Assembly: GCA_009778785.1 (NCBI GenBank) | Contig: WRFN01000002.1 | Coordinates: forward strand, 239,063-303,062 | From: Betaproteobacteria bacterium | Lineage (GTDB): Bacteria; Pseudomonadota; Gammaproteobacteria; Burkholderiales; Casimicrobiaceae | DNA length: 64,000 nucleotides | Direction: 5' to 3' | Shown: piece after piece, positions 9,027 to 17,541 of the stretch | Layout: the number at the start of each line of letters is the position of its first letter | Numbering within the stretch: position 1 is the first letter of the stretch | Program-made: the position numbers and the translations under genes | Notes under the pieces: generated by a model | The model's database searches: none | The model's input: the letters and a program-made list of their open reading frames with translations, nothing else | Told to the model about the DNA's origin: nothing

Positions 9027-9054
9027 ATTATAAAGGAATGAAGGACTTACGCAA
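9027..9054 (-). promoter_or_regulatory. Probable rne promoter overlapping the rluC start
   Basis: On the minus strand, -10 TATAAT (plus coordinates 9027-9032) is perfect, with a 16-base spacer to -35 TTGCGT (9049-9054). It overlaps the rluC start codon at 9038. The divergent rne/rluC layout is as in E. coli, where rne promoters are also close to rluC. Confidence 0.5.
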
Positions 9055-10003
9055 CAATTTTGTGAAATTTCTGGAAATTGACGAAACCGCTGCCGGGCAG
9101 CGGCTCGACAATTTTCTGATAAAGACGCTGAAGGGCGTGCCGCAGAGCCACATTTATCGGATCGTGCGCTCGGGCGAGGTGCGGATCAACGGCGGGCGGG
9201 CGCAGCCGTCGAGCCATCTGGCGGCGGGCGATACCGTTCGCATTCCGCCGCTGCGGCTGCCGGAGCGAGTCGAAGAACGTCGGGCGGCGGCGCCGAGCAC
9301 GACTTGTGTTATTCCGGTGTTGTTCGAGGACGAATGGCTGCTGGCGGTGAACAAGCCCGCCGGGCTGGCGGTGCACGGCGGCAGCGGCGTGTCGTTTGGC
9401 GCGGTCGAACAGTTGCGCGCCCAGCGCCCGGAACAGCGTTTTCTGGAACTGGTGCACCGGCTCGACCGCGAAACGTCGGGCGTGCTGCTGCTGGCGAAAA
9501 AGCGGTCGGCCTTGACGGGGCTGCACACCGCTTGGCGTGAGGGCGCGGTGGACAAGCGCTATGACGTGCTGGTGCGCGGACGCTGGCCGGACGCCAAGCG
9601 GAAAGTGCAAGTGCCGCTGACGCGCTTTTTGACGGCGGAAGGTGAGCGACGGGTACGCGCCGACGACGACGGGCAAGCGGCGACCACCGTGTTTTATCGG
9701 CAACAAGTCTGGCCGAAACACGAGCCGCCGCTGTCGCTGCTGGAAGCGGAACTGCACACCGGCCGCACCCACCAGATACGGGTGCACTTGACGCATCTCG
9801 GCTATCCGCTGGCCGGAGACGACAAATACGGCGATTTCGCCTGGAACCGCATGCTGGCAAAAGCGGGATTGCGCCGGATGTTTTTGCACGCGCGCAAGCT
9901 GGGCTTCGCGCATCCGGCCAGCGGCGAATGGCTGGACATCGAAGCGCCGCTTCCCGAAGCGCTGCAAGCGTTTCTCGACGGTTTATCGGCGGAGCGTGAA
10001 TGA
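9038..10003 (+). CDS. rluC: 23S rRNA pseudouridine(955/2504/2580) synthase RluC
   Basis: A 321-residue RluA-family pseudouridine synthase. An S4 RNA-binding domain (about residues 20-70, QRLDNFLIKTLKGVP...RSGEVRING) precedes the catalytic domain with HRLDRETSG, where Asp143 is the nucleophile. TGRTHQIRVHLTHLGYPLAGDDKYG is the C-terminal signature. The S4 domain and KGVPQSHIYR resemble E. coli RluC closely. The start is not certain: ATG at 9038 follows AAAGGA very closely, and GTG at 9061 is an alternative. The stop overlaps the next gene by 4 bases. Confidence 0.93.
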   Translation: MKDLRNNFVKFLEIDETAAGQRLDNFLIKTLKGVPQSHIYRIVRSGEVRINGGRAQPSSHLAAGDTVRIPPLRLPERVEERRAAAPSTTCVIPVLFEDEWLLAVNKPAGLAVHGGSGVSFGAVEQLRAQRPEQRFLELVHRLDRETSGVLLLAKKRSALTGLHTAWREGAVDKRYDVLVRGRWPDAKRKVQVPLTRFLTAEGERRVRADDDGQAATTVFYRQQVWPKHEPPLSLLEAELHTGRTHQIRVHLTHLGYPLAGDDKYGDFAWNRMLAKAGLRRMFLHARKLGFAHPASGEWLDIEAPLPEALQAFLDGLSAERE

Positions 10004-10674
10004 TGGAACCCAACACACGCCCACGCCGCTTTCAACTGCTGGTCTTCGACTGGGACGGCACGGTTGCCGATTCAACGGCGCCGATCGTGCACGCCGTTCA
10101 AGCCGCGTACCACGATTTGGGTTTGTTGCCGCCCACCGAAAATGCGGCGCGCTACATCATCGGGCTGGAACTCGGCAAAGCATTTACCACCCTCTCGCCG
10201 GAGCAACCGGAGAGAATGATTACCGGCTTGCTGGAGCGTTATCGTTACCACTATTTGCTGGGCGACGCCGAAATTCCACTGTTCGACGGTATGCGTGCCC
10301 TGCTGGAAAAGCTCGACCGCCAACATTACCTTCTGGGTGTGGCCACCGGCAAATCGCGCAAGGGGCTGGATCGGGTGCTGCGACAGAAAAATCTGATGAA
10401 GCGGTTTCACGCCACCCGCTGCGCCGACGAAAGTTTTTCCAAGCCGCACCCCGAAATGTTGCTGCACCTGATGGAACGGCTGGGCGTCGCGCCGGAGCAA
10501 ACGCTCATGATCGGTGACACCACCCACGACATCCTGATGGCGAAAAATGCTCGCGTTCCGGCGCTGGCGGTTTCCTACGGAGCGCACGATAAAGACATTT
10601 TGCGCCAAAACCAGCCGCTGGACATCGTCGATTCCGTGGCGGCGCTGGACACTTGGCTCGCCATGCACGGATAA
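10000..10674 (+). CDS. HAD-family hydrolase (Gph-like phosphatase)
   Basis: A 224-residue haloacid-dehalogenase phosphatase. Motif I FDWDGTVADS carries the nucleophile Asp17 and Asp19, motif II is ATGKSRKGL, and motif IV is MIGDTTHDILMAKNA. A helical cap lies between motifs I and II. It is coupled to rluC by an ATGA overlap. The family includes phosphoglycolate phosphatase; the true substrate is unknown. The rluC-HAD-sppA order is common in betaproteobacteria. Confidence 0.88.
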   Translation: MMEPNTRPRRFQLLVFDWDGTVADSTAPIVHAVQAAYHDLGLLPPTENAARYIIGLELGKAFTTLSPEQPERMITGLLERYRYHYLLGDAEIPLFDGMRALLEKLDRQHYLLGVATGKSRKGLDRVLRQKNLMKRFHATRCADESFSKPHPEMLLHLMERLGVAPEQTLMIGDTTHDILMAKNARVPALAVSYGAHDKDILRQNQPLDIVDSVAALDTWLAMHG

Positions 10675-10775
10675 TAGCGGGGTTATGAAAACCGCAAAGA
10701 GCCTTTTGCGCTGAACCCTACCCAACCGCCTGTCGAAAAATCAACACCCTTCTTAGCAAAAGCAGAAAGGCAACC

Positions 10776-11792
10776 ATGAATACCCCCGATCCCAACGATT
10801 CCATTTTGCACGCTTCCGTATTCGGGCAAACCGCTCCGTCGTCGGCTGCTGCATCGGTAGCCAATGATCGTCGCGTCGAGGCGATGGAGAAAGTCACGAT
10901 GGCTTTTCTGACCGAACAACGCCGCGCCCGCCGTTGGCGCATCTTCTTCCGCCTGGTGCTGCTGGCGTTCATCGTGTTGCTTATCAGCCTCAGCTTCATG
11001 AGTAAAGATCGCAGCAAAAGCTGCCTGACCGAATGTACCGCGCTGGTGCAACTCACCGGCGAAATCGCCGCCGACGCCAACGCCAGCGCCGAACACATCA
11101 ATTCGGCGTTGCAAGAAGCATTTGCCGCCAAACACGTTCGCGGCGTCATTCTCGAAATCAACAGCCCGGGCGGCAGTCCCGTACAAGCCGGACAGATTTA
11201 CGATGAGATCAAACGGCTGCGCGAAGAACATCCGGACACTCCGCTTTACGTCGTCGTCGGCGAAATGGCGGCGTCGGGCGGTTATTACGTCGCGGCGGCG
11301 TCTGACGAAATTTACGTGGACAAAGCCAGTCTGGTCGGCTCCATCGGCGTCATCATGCTGAACTTCGGCTTTACTGAGGCCATTCAAAAACTCGGCATCG
11401 AACAACGCACGATGACCGCCGGCGAAAACAAGGCGTTTATGGATCCGTTCAGCCCGGTCAACGAAAAACAAAAAGCGCATGTGCAAAAATTACTCGACAG
11501 CATTCACCAGCAATTCATCACCGCCGTGCGCGAAGGTCGCGGCGACCGGCTGCACGAAACGCCGGACATGTTTTCGGGACTGATCTGGAACGGCGACGAA
11601 GCGGTAACGCTGGGGCTCGCCGACGGCTTGGGCACCGTGGATTCCGTCGCGCGCGACATCATCGGCGTTGAAAACGTCTATGACTTCTCCTATCGCCCCG
11701 ACTTTTCCGAGCGTCTGGCGCGGAAATTCGGCGCCGCGTTTTTCGAGCAGGTGTCAACGAAGATGGGCGTTGGTGGGGTGAGATTGAAGTAA
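10776..11792 (+). CDS. sppA: Signal peptide peptidase SppA-like S49 serine protease
   Basis: A 338-residue membrane protease. A cytoplasmic N-terminus of about 50 residues precedes one membrane helix (56-75), then one S49 domain facing the periplasm. The nucleophile is Ser167 in AASGGYYVAA. Lys219 in TAGENKAF lies 52 residues later, the spacing seen in the Ser-Lys dyad of short bacterial SppA. NSPGGSP and LVGSIGVI are family signatures. It is half the length of E. coli SppA, so it is the single-domain type, expected to cleave residual signal peptides in the membrane. It follows the HAD gene by 101 bases. Confidence 0.9.
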   Translation: MNTPDPNDSILHASVFGQTAPSSAAASVANDRRVEAMEKVTMAFLTEQRRARRWRIFFRLVLLAFIVLLISLSFMSKDRSKSCLTECTALVQLTGEIAADANASAEHINSALQEAFAAKHVRGVILEINSPGGSPVQAGQIYDEIKRLREEHPDTPLYVVVGEMAASGGYYVAAASDEIYVDKASLVGSIGVIMLNFGFTEAIQKLGIEQRTMTAGENKAFMDPFSPVNEKQKAHVQKLLDSIHQQFITAVREGRGDRLHETPDMFSGLIWNGDEAVTLGLADGLGTVDSVARDIIGVENVYDFSYRPDFSERLARKFGAAFFEQVSTKMGVGGVRLK

Positions 11793-11812
11793 GCGAATGT
11801 AGGAGTTCCACC

Positions 11813-12592
11813 ATGCAAACCACAGGCAACACCATCCTGATCACTGGCGGCGGTTCCGGCATCGGCCGGGGGCTGGCCGAGGCGTTTCACCGGCGCGGCA
11901 ACCAGGTCATCATCGCGGGGCGCCGGCAAGCGGCGCTGGAGGCCGTGGCGCAAGCCCACCCCGGCATCCGCACCGCCACGCTCGACGTGCGCGACCCGCA
12001 AGACATCGCGCGCTTTGCCGCCCGGATCGGCGCCGACTTTCCGGCGCTCAACGCGGTGATCAACAACGCCGGCATCATGCGCATCGAGGACTGGCACGCC
12101 GCCGAGGTCGATCCGGACACCGCCGAGGCCACCATCGAAACCAACCTGCTCGGTCCGATCCGGCTGACCGCCGCGCTGCTGCCGCAGTTACGCAAGCAGC
12201 CACGCGCGACGGTGCTGAACGTGACCTCCGGGCTGGCGTTCCTGACCATGGCCAACACCCCCACCTACAGCGCGACCAAGGCCGCGCTGCATGCCTTCAG
12301 CGATGCGCTGCGCTACCAGCTCCAGGCCACTGGCGTGGATGTGATCGAGATCGTGCCGCCCTACGTGCAGACCGAACTCATGGGCAAGGGGCAGGCCACC
12401 GATCCCAACGCCCTGCCGCTGGCGGACTTCATCACCGAAGTCATGCACCTTCTGGACACCCAGCCCAACGCGCGCGAAGTTCTGGTTCAGCGCGTGTTGC
12501 CGCTGCGCTTCGCGGCCGAGCAAGGCTACGAAGGCTACGTGAAGCAATTCACCGCGTACAACGACCAGTTTGGGCAGTTGCATGCGCTTTGA
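11813..12592 (+). CDS. Short-chain dehydrogenase/reductase, DltE-like
   Basis: A 259-residue classical SDR. The nucleotide-binding motif is TGGGSGIG (residues 11-18), followed by NNAGIMR, the active-site Ser in NVTSG and Tyr-x3-Lys in YSATK. The SGLAFLTMANTPTYSATKAALHAFS stretch is split by the catalytic residues in the usual spacing. Members annotated DltE-like act on unknown substrates. It begins 20 bases after sppA and is followed by an unrelated gene; it is noticeably GC-rich relative to the next gene. The substrate cannot be assigned. Confidence 0.85.
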   Translation: MQTTGNTILITGGGSGIGRGLAEAFHRRGNQVIIAGRRQAALEAVAQAHPGIRTATLDVRDPQDIARFAARIGADFPALNAVINNAGIMRIEDWHAAEVDPDTAEATIETNLLGPIRLTAALLPQLRKQPRATVLNVTSGLAFLTMANTPTYSATKAALHAFSDALRYQLQATGVDVIEIVPPYVQTELMGKGQATDPNALPLADFITEVMHLLDTQPNAREVLVQRVLPLRFAAEQGYEGYVKQFTAYNDQFGQLHAL

Positions 12593-12626
12593 GAAACAAA
12601 AAGGCTAGCCCCCACCACCACCCATC

Positions 12627-13079
12627 ATGACTCCTCAAAGCGCAGCGAAAGAATTCGAGAAGTTCATCAGCGACTCAGGAAATGCGATGACATCGCTCAG
12701 ACCGGAGCAAGCTGTCGCTTTGGTGTTGAAGTTTTATGAACAAACTCGCGTTGAGGGTTGTGCTCTCGACGAAGATGGCGACATGCTCCTTGGTCAGTGG
12801 GGCATCTATGATTTTACCGGCCAGGAATGGTTCCATTTTGATCTGACGCGCCAGTTCATATTAGGTGATTCAGAAGACGATGAGGATATAAACCAGCTAT
12901 CGCTTACCTTGTTCTTTGACCCGATACCTGATTTGAGGGCGATTCAAGCCGATAATAAATGGTGCGCATCTCTCGATGATTTGACGGAGTTTGAAAATTT
13001 TATCAAGGATTCGGCAGCTTATCAAGTCATCACATCATTAAAGCCTGCGAAAATTGAAATGAATTTTGATTCCATTTAG
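12627..13079 (+). CDS. Hypothetical acidic protein, 150 residues
   Basis: Not recognised. The protein is soluble and acidic, with no signal peptide or membrane segment. It has an N-terminal helix (AAKEFEKFIS), a central beta-rich region (MLLGQWGIYDFTGQEWFHFDLTRQFIL), an acidic turn (GDSEDDEDI) and a C-terminal helical part. It is clearly AT-richer than the preceding SDR gene, suggesting separate acquisition. Size and acidity resemble immunity-type proteins, but there is no toxin beside it, so that is speculation. Confidence 0.6.
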   Translation: MTPQSAAKEFEKFISDSGNAMTSLRPEQAVALVLKFYEQTRVEGCALDEDGDMLLGQWGIYDFTGQEWFHFDLTRQFILGDSEDDEDINQLSLTLFFDPIPDLRAIQADNKWCASLDDLTEFENFIKDSAAYQVITSLKPAKIEMNFDSI

Positions 13080-13111
13080 GAGAGATGGAAAGCATGGCGC
13101 GATGCCGTAGA

Positions 13112-13130
13112 GGCGGGTTTCAAACCCGCC
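13112..13130. repeat. Palindrome GGCGGGTTT-C-AAACCCGCC, copy 1
   Basis: A perfect 9-bp inverted repeat with a single central base between two convergent genes. It belongs to a family with copies at 27427, 29578 and 59957, all between or after genes, so it may act as a terminator or be a REP-like unit. Confidence 0.8.
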
Positions 13131-13139
13131 CCGACAAAT

Positions 13140-14174
13140 TCACTCCGCTAACGAAAAACTGATCACGCCCTGATCGTCAATGTCGCGTGTCGTTTCATTA
13201 TTCAACCAGAGATGGTTCAAGTGTGCGATGGTTTCGCTGATGGCGAAGAAACGCTGATACACATCCAGTTCGCGGCGAAAGAGGATTGGAGAGATTTCGG
13301 CAGCGCACAGCGAGCGCGGCGCGGCGCGCAGAAGGTCGCGCAATTCGTCCAGTCGTTCTTCGTGGTGTTCGCGCAGTTGCGCGATGCGCTCGCCGATACC
13401 GTAAAACGGCAAGCCGTGCGACGGCAACACCAGCGTATCGCTGGGCAATTCGGCCATCGCATGCAACGAGCCGAGAAAATGCGTGAGCGGATCGGATTCC
13501 GGCTCGAACGCCCACACGCTGATGTGCGTGCTGATTTTGGGCATCAACATGTCGCCGGAAATGTACACGCCCTTCGCCTCCGTATAAAAAGAAGCGTGCT
13601 CGGGCGCGTGACCATGACCGATGATGATTTCCCACGGGTTCGTGTCGATATCGATGGAGTGTTCCGCGCCTTCGTTGAGGCGATGGTAGCGCGTCGGCAG
13701 CCCGGGAACACCAGCCTCATAGAGATCGGCGCGCGCCGCAAAGGCATCAAGCTGTATGGGGTCGGCGCCGTGCGAACGAAACAGCGAGAGGGTTGTCTCG
13801 GCGGTGAAAGGCGCACACGAATGAAAAATGGTATGCGCCATCAGAAATTCAGCGGCGGTCATCGACAACGGACAAGCGAAGCGCTGCATGAGCCAATCGG
13901 CGTTACCCAGATGGTCGGGATGGTGGTGCGTCACCAGAATGCGGGTGATGGGCAGATCGCGCAGGGTGGTCTGAAAGTGCTGTTCCCACAGCGCCCGCGT
14001 CGCCTTGTCGCCGTAGCCGCAGTCAACCAGCACATAACCGTCGGTATCGCGCAACAGCCACAGGTTGATGTGATCGAGCGCAAACGGCAGCGGCATCCGC
14101 AGCCACAGGATGTCGGGAGCGACTTCCAAAATCGCGCCGGGAGCGGGCGGCATGGTATGCGGATACCTCAGCAT
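13140..14174 (-). CDS. MBL-fold metallo-hydrolase
   Basis: A 344-residue metallo-beta-lactamase-fold hydrolase. The zinc-binding motif is THHHPDHLGN, preceded by GYVLVDCGYG. A later metal His is in GHGHAPEHASFY, then SGDMLMPKIS and LPSHGLPFYG near the C-terminal metal ligand. The last third is helical. This pattern matches the glyoxalase II-like or LACTB2-like subgroup; the substrate is unknown. The start is chosen at MLRYPHT, preceded by AGAGG; a longer frame lacks support. It is convergent with the preceding gene. Confidence 0.85.
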   Translation of the reverse strand: MLRYPHTMPPAPGAILEVAPDILWLRMPLPFALDHINLWLLRDTDGYVLVDCGYGDKATRALWEQHFQTTLRDLPITRILVTHHHPDHLGNADWLMQRFACPLSMTAAEFLMAHTIFHSCAPFTAETTLSLFRSHGADPIQLDAFAARADLYEAGVPGLPTRYHRLNEGAEHSIDIDTNPWEIIIGHGHAPEHASFYTEAKGVYISGDMLMPKISTHISVWAFEPESDPLTHFLGSLHAMAELPSDTLVLPSHGLPFYGIGERIAQLREHHEERLDELRDLLRAAPRSLCAAEISPILFRRELDVYQRFFAISETIAHLNHLWLNNETTRDIDDQGVISFSLAE

Positions 14175-14401
14175 GGCTGGCCTCTGTGTTTTTAATATGT
14201 TGCATTCTAACAACTTATGAACAAGTCGCCAGATGTTGTCGCACGGCGGCTTTTTCCAATACAGCAAGAAGCGACTCCCCTGTGTTGCGGCACAAGTCGA
14301 TGTCGGTCATGAGCCGGTGGCGGAGTGTGCCAAAATCATGTAAATCAAAAGGTTATGAAAATTCCGGCGACGGCAGGCCAACGTGATATTTTTTTGACGG
14401 G

Positions 14402-14431
14402 TTGCAAATGAGAATGATTCTCAGTTAATAT
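14402..14431 (+). promoter_or_regulatory. Fur-regulated promoter of feoABC
   Basis: A perfect 7-1-7 inverted repeat, TGAGAATGATTCTCA, at 14409-14423 matches the Fur box core (GATAATGAT-type hexamers). It lies within the spacer of a sigma-70-type promoter: -35 TTGCAA (14402-14407), 18-base spacer, -10 TAATAT (14426-14431). Repression by Fe2+-Fur would block feoABC when iron is plentiful. The promoter is about 260 bases before feoA because of an insertion. Confidence 0.8.
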
Positions 14432-14477
14432 AAGGTGTGCTGTCAGCGTGTTATTGATTTATGTTTGAAGCTTCTTA

Positions 14478-14622
14478 CCCCTCTCCTCCAACCTCTCTCA
14501 CACAAAGGGAGAGAGGAGAACTGCCTCGACGTTTCGTGAGAGAAGGCGTCTGCGTCGTGCGGTTTGACGACATCGGCAAAATCAGCCCCTCGCCTCTCGT
14601 GGGGGAGGGGTTGAGGAGAGGG
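14478..14622. mobile_element. MITE-like element, about 145 bp, in the feoABC leader
   Basis: The ends are inverted repeats: CCCTCTCCTCCAACC at 14479-14493 and GGTTGAGGAGAGGG at 14609-14622. Inside are two further purine/pyrimidine palindromic blocks (CTCTCTC...GAGAGAG; CCCCTC...GAGGGG). It has no coding capacity. It sits between the Fur-type promoter and feoA. Confidence 0.5.
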
Positions 14623-14657
14623 AGTTCGTGCTCAGGGGGCTTTGTGGATGCGTCGAT

Positions 14658-14676
14658 GGATTCCGTTCGCCCTGAC
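14658..14676. repeat. Fragment of the TTCCGTTCGCCCTGA repeat family
   Basis: The sequence ATTCCGTTCGCCCTGACG occurs just before feoA and matches the left half of the copies at 5140 and 54070. The right half of the palindrome is missing or altered here. Confidence 0.5.
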
Positions 14677-14693
14677 GTATCAAGGATATTGCG

Positions 14694-14936
14694 ATGCCGG
14701 TAACCACGCTGGATTGTTTGCCGTTTGGGCAGCGGGCGCTCGTCACGCATTTGACCGAGGCCGCCGCGCCGTTTCGCCGCAAGTTGCTGGCGATGGGCGT
14801 CACGCCCGGCTGTACGATCAAGGTGATTCGTGCCGCGCCGCTCGGCGATCCGATTGAAATCGAGATCTGTGGTTTTCATTTGTGTCTGCGTCGCGCCGAA
14901 GCGGCGACGATTGCGGTGGAAGAATGTCGCTCATGA
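14694..14936 (+). CDS. feoA: Ferrous iron transport protein A
   Basis: An 80-residue SH3-like domain protein. The pattern LLAMGVTPGCTIKVIRAAPLGDPIEIEI...LRRAEAATI is the FeoA signature. FeoA is a small cytosolic partner required for FeoB-driven Fe2+ uptake. It is the first gene of a Fur-controlled operon, and its stop overlaps the preferred feoB start (ATGA at 14933). Confidence 0.95.
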   Translation: MPVTTLDCLPFGQRALVTHLTEAAAPFRRKLLAMGVTPGCTIKVIRAAPLGDPIEIEICGFHLCLRRAEAATIAVEECRS

Positions 14937-17254
14937 GTTCGCGCTACCATTCGCACGAGCGTCAGATCGCGCTGATCGGCAATCCCAACTGCGGCAAGAC
15001 GACCTTATTCAACGCGCTAACCGGCTCGCATCAGCGCGTCGGCAACTGGCCGGGGGTAACGGTCGAACGCAAGATCGGCGAATACCGCCACGACGGCAAG
15101 AAAGTGTATGTGATCGATCTTCCCGGCACTTACGCGATCGAAAACGCCATCGCTGGCATTTCTCAGGACGAGTTGATCGCGCGCCACTTTGTGTTGCACG
15201 AACGCGAGCCGTTGATCGTCAACATCGTTGACGCCACCAATCTCCAGCGCAATCTTTATTTGACGTTTCAACTGCTCGATCTGCGCCGCCCGATGATAGT
15301 GGTGCTGAACATGATGGACGCGGTGCACCACAGCGGCGAGACGATTGACGTAGCGCGCTTGCAGACGCAACTCGGCTGTCCGGTGGTCGGCGTTTGCGCC
15401 AGTCGCGGCGAAGGCATCGACGTGTTGCGGCACACCATCGAAACGATGTTGCAGCAGAAAACTGCGCCGCAACCCCAAATATCAACGCTGGGTGAAAAGC
15501 AGGAAGCGGTTTTAGCGAAGCTGTTGGAGGCCGCGCCGCCGGAGAGTCCGCTGCAAACGATGACGCGCTGGCAACTGCTGGACACGCTTCTCGGGAATTA
15601 CGAAGCTGAAAGCGAGCCGTTGGACGATTTCAGCGAACAAGCGTTGACCCGTTGTCGTCAGGATTTGTCAGGTTGGTGCGGCGGCGAAATGGATATTGCG
15701 TTAGCCAGCGCGCGTTACGACGTGATCGATGCGCTCAGTCGGGAAGTCATCGCGCGACCACGGCAAGCGAGCAAAACGATGACGGCGAAGATGGATCGTT
15801 GGGCGTTGGGGAAATTCACCGGCATCCCGTTTTTCCTTCTGGCGATGTATCTGATGTTTCTGTTGGCGATTCGGCTCGGCTCGGCGTTCATTGACTTTTT
15901 CGGCATTCTGTCGGGAACAATTTTTGTGGACGGCATCAAACATCTTTTGACAAACCTCAACGCGCCGGAGTGGTTGACCGTGCTGCTGTCGAACGGCTTG
16001 GGCGGCGGCATTCAAACCGTGGCGACGTTCGTGCCGGTGATTGCAGCGATGTTTCTGTGCCTGTCGTTCTTTGAAGATTCCGGTTATCTGGCGCGAGCGG
16101 CGATGGTGGTGGATCGCGGCATGCGCGTGATCGGCTTGCCGGGCAAAGCGTTCGTGCCGATGCTGATCGGCTTCGGTTGCAACGTGCCGGCGATCATGGG
16201 CACGCGCACGCTGGAAAGTTCGCGTGACCGTTTGATGTCGATCATGATGATCCCGTACATGTCGTGCAGCGCGCGCTTGCCGGTGTATGCGCTGCTGGTG
16301 GCGGTGTTCTTTCCGGCGAACGGTCAGAATGTGGTTTTCGCACTCTACCTCCTCGGGATCGCCGTGGCGATTTTGACGGGGCTGGTGTTGAAACACACCT
16401 TGTTGCCGGGCGCAATCACGCCGTTCATCATGGAGCTGCCGCCGTACCGCCTGCCGACACTGCACAACATGTTGATGCTGACGTGGGAACGGCTGAAGAG
16501 TTTCATCATCAACGCCGGCAAAGCGATTGTGCTGGTGGTGATGGTGCTGAGCTTTTTCAATTCGCTCGGCGCCGACGGCAGCTTCGGCAACGAAGATACC
16601 GACAAATCGGTGCTCTCCAACATCGGCCAAACGATCACCCCTGTTTTTGCGCCGATGGGCATTGAAGAAAAAAATTGGCCGGCAACCGTCGGCCTCTTTA
16701 CCGGCATCTTCGCCAAAGAAACCATCATCGGCTCGCTGAACGCGCTGTATTCGCCAATGGGCGCGCGCGCGAATGAAGAAAGTGGTTATCGCCCGCTCGA
16801 CGGCATCAGAAAAGCGTTCGCCACCATTCCCGAAAATCTCAAAGACGCGGCCACCGGCATCATCGACCCTCTCGGCATCGCCACCAAAATGAGCGAAGCC
16901 GAAACCGTCAACGACAACGCCCAACAAACGACAACCCGTCGAATACATACCGCGTTCGGCACGCAAGCGGCGGCCATGGCCTTTCTGATTTTTGTTTTGC
17001 TGTACACGCCGTGCGTGGCGTCGCTGAGCGCCGTGTACAGCGAAGCCAGCGCGAAATGGATGGCGCTGGCAGCCGCTTGGGGATTCGCCCTGGCGTGGGT
17101 GTGCGCCACCGGCTATTACCAACTTTCACTGCTGGCAAGTTCGCCAGCCAGCGCCGGCGCGTGGCTGCTGGGTTTAGCGGCCACACTCGTCGTTCTGTTT
17201 TTTGTATTGAGATACGCGAGTTTGCCGCAACGACAAAAGGTATTGTCAAAATGA
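14933..17254 (+). CDS. feoB: Ferrous iron transporter FeoB
   Basis: A 773-residue inner-membrane Fe2+ transporter with an N-terminal G protein. GTPase motifs are G1 GNPNCGKT, G2 region GVTVERK, G3 DLPGTY, G4 NMMD and G5-like SRGEG, followed by a helical regulatory domain. The membrane domain contains two Gate regions; the first includes GFGCNVPAIMGTRTLESSRDR, the second TGIFAKETIIGSLN. The start is chosen at 14933 because it overlaps the feoA stop and has GTGGAAGA at a proper distance; ATG at 14924 is possible. The stop overlaps feoC. Confidence 0.97.
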   Translation: MSSRYHSHERQIALIGNPNCGKTTLFNALTGSHQRVGNWPGVTVERKIGEYRHDGKKVYVIDLPGTYAIENAIAGISQDELIARHFVLHEREPLIVNIVDATNLQRNLYLTFQLLDLRRPMIVVLNMMDAVHHSGETIDVARLQTQLGCPVVGVCASRGEGIDVLRHTIETMLQQKTAPQPQISTLGEKQEAVLAKLLEAAPPESPLQTMTRWQLLDTLLGNYEAESEPLDDFSEQALTRCRQDLSGWCGGEMDIALASARYDVIDALSREVIARPRQASKTMTAKMDRWALGKFTGIPFFLLAMYLMFLLAIRLGSAFIDFFGILSGTIFVDGIKHLLTNLNAPEWLTVLLSNGLGGGIQTVATFVPVIAAMFLCLSFFEDSGYLARAAMVVDRGMRVIGLPGKAFVPMLIGFGCNVPAIMGTRTLESSRDRLMSIMMIPYMSCSARLPVYALLVAVFFPANGQNVVFALYLLGIAVAILTGLVLKHTLLPGAITPFIMELPPYRLPTLHNMLMLTWERLKSFIINAGKAIVLVVMVLSFFNSLGADGSFGNEDTDKSVLSNIGQTITPVFAPMGIEEKNWPATVGLFTGIFAKETIIGSLNALYSPMGARANEESGYRPLDGIRKAFATIPENLKDAATGIIDPLGIATKMSEAETVNDNAQQTTTRRIHTAFGTQAAAMAFLIFVLLYTPCVASLSAVYSEASAKWMALAAAWGFALAWVCATGYYQLSLLASSPASAGAWLLGLAATLVVLFFVLRYASLPQRQKVLSK

Positions 17255-17496
17255 TTTTGATGAAACTGCGCGATTACCTGAAAGAAAAACGCGCTGTCAG
17301 CTTGAGCGATGCAGCGCGGCATTTCGACATCCCCGAAAGCGCAATACAAAGCATGCTTGAACATTGGGTGCGCAAAGGATGCGCGACGGTCGATGTCGGC
17401 GCTTCGTGCGGCAGCGGTTGTAGCGGATGCGGTGTCAGTAAAAACCGTTGCGGCGCGATGGTTTATCGGTGGCGGGAAACGTCATTCGTCGGTTGA
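17251..17496 (+). CDS. feoC: FeoC-like winged-helix protein with a Cys cluster
   Basis: An 81-residue protein. The N-terminal half (LRDYLKEKRAVSLSDAARHFDIPESAIQSMLEHWVRKG) is a winged helix-turn-helix. The C-terminal half has Cys44 and then Cys53, Cys57, Cys60 and Cys67 in a Gly/Ser-rich loop, the FeoC wing that can bind an Fe-S cluster. In other bacteria FeoC protects or regulates FeoB. It is coupled to feoB by an ATGA overlap; ATG at 17260 is an alternative start. Confidence 0.85.
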   Translation: MILMKLRDYLKEKRAVSLSDAARHFDIPESAIQSMLEHWVRKGCATVDVGASCGSGCSGCGVSKNRCGAMVYRWRETSFVG

Positions 17497-17541
17497 GGAA
17501 ATACACGAACCCCAACGGGGCAGCACAGGCGTTATCATAGA

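Noticed and set aside
15701..17122. 473-residue minus-strand frame over feoB
   Set aside because: Antisense shadow rich in His/Arg/Gln.
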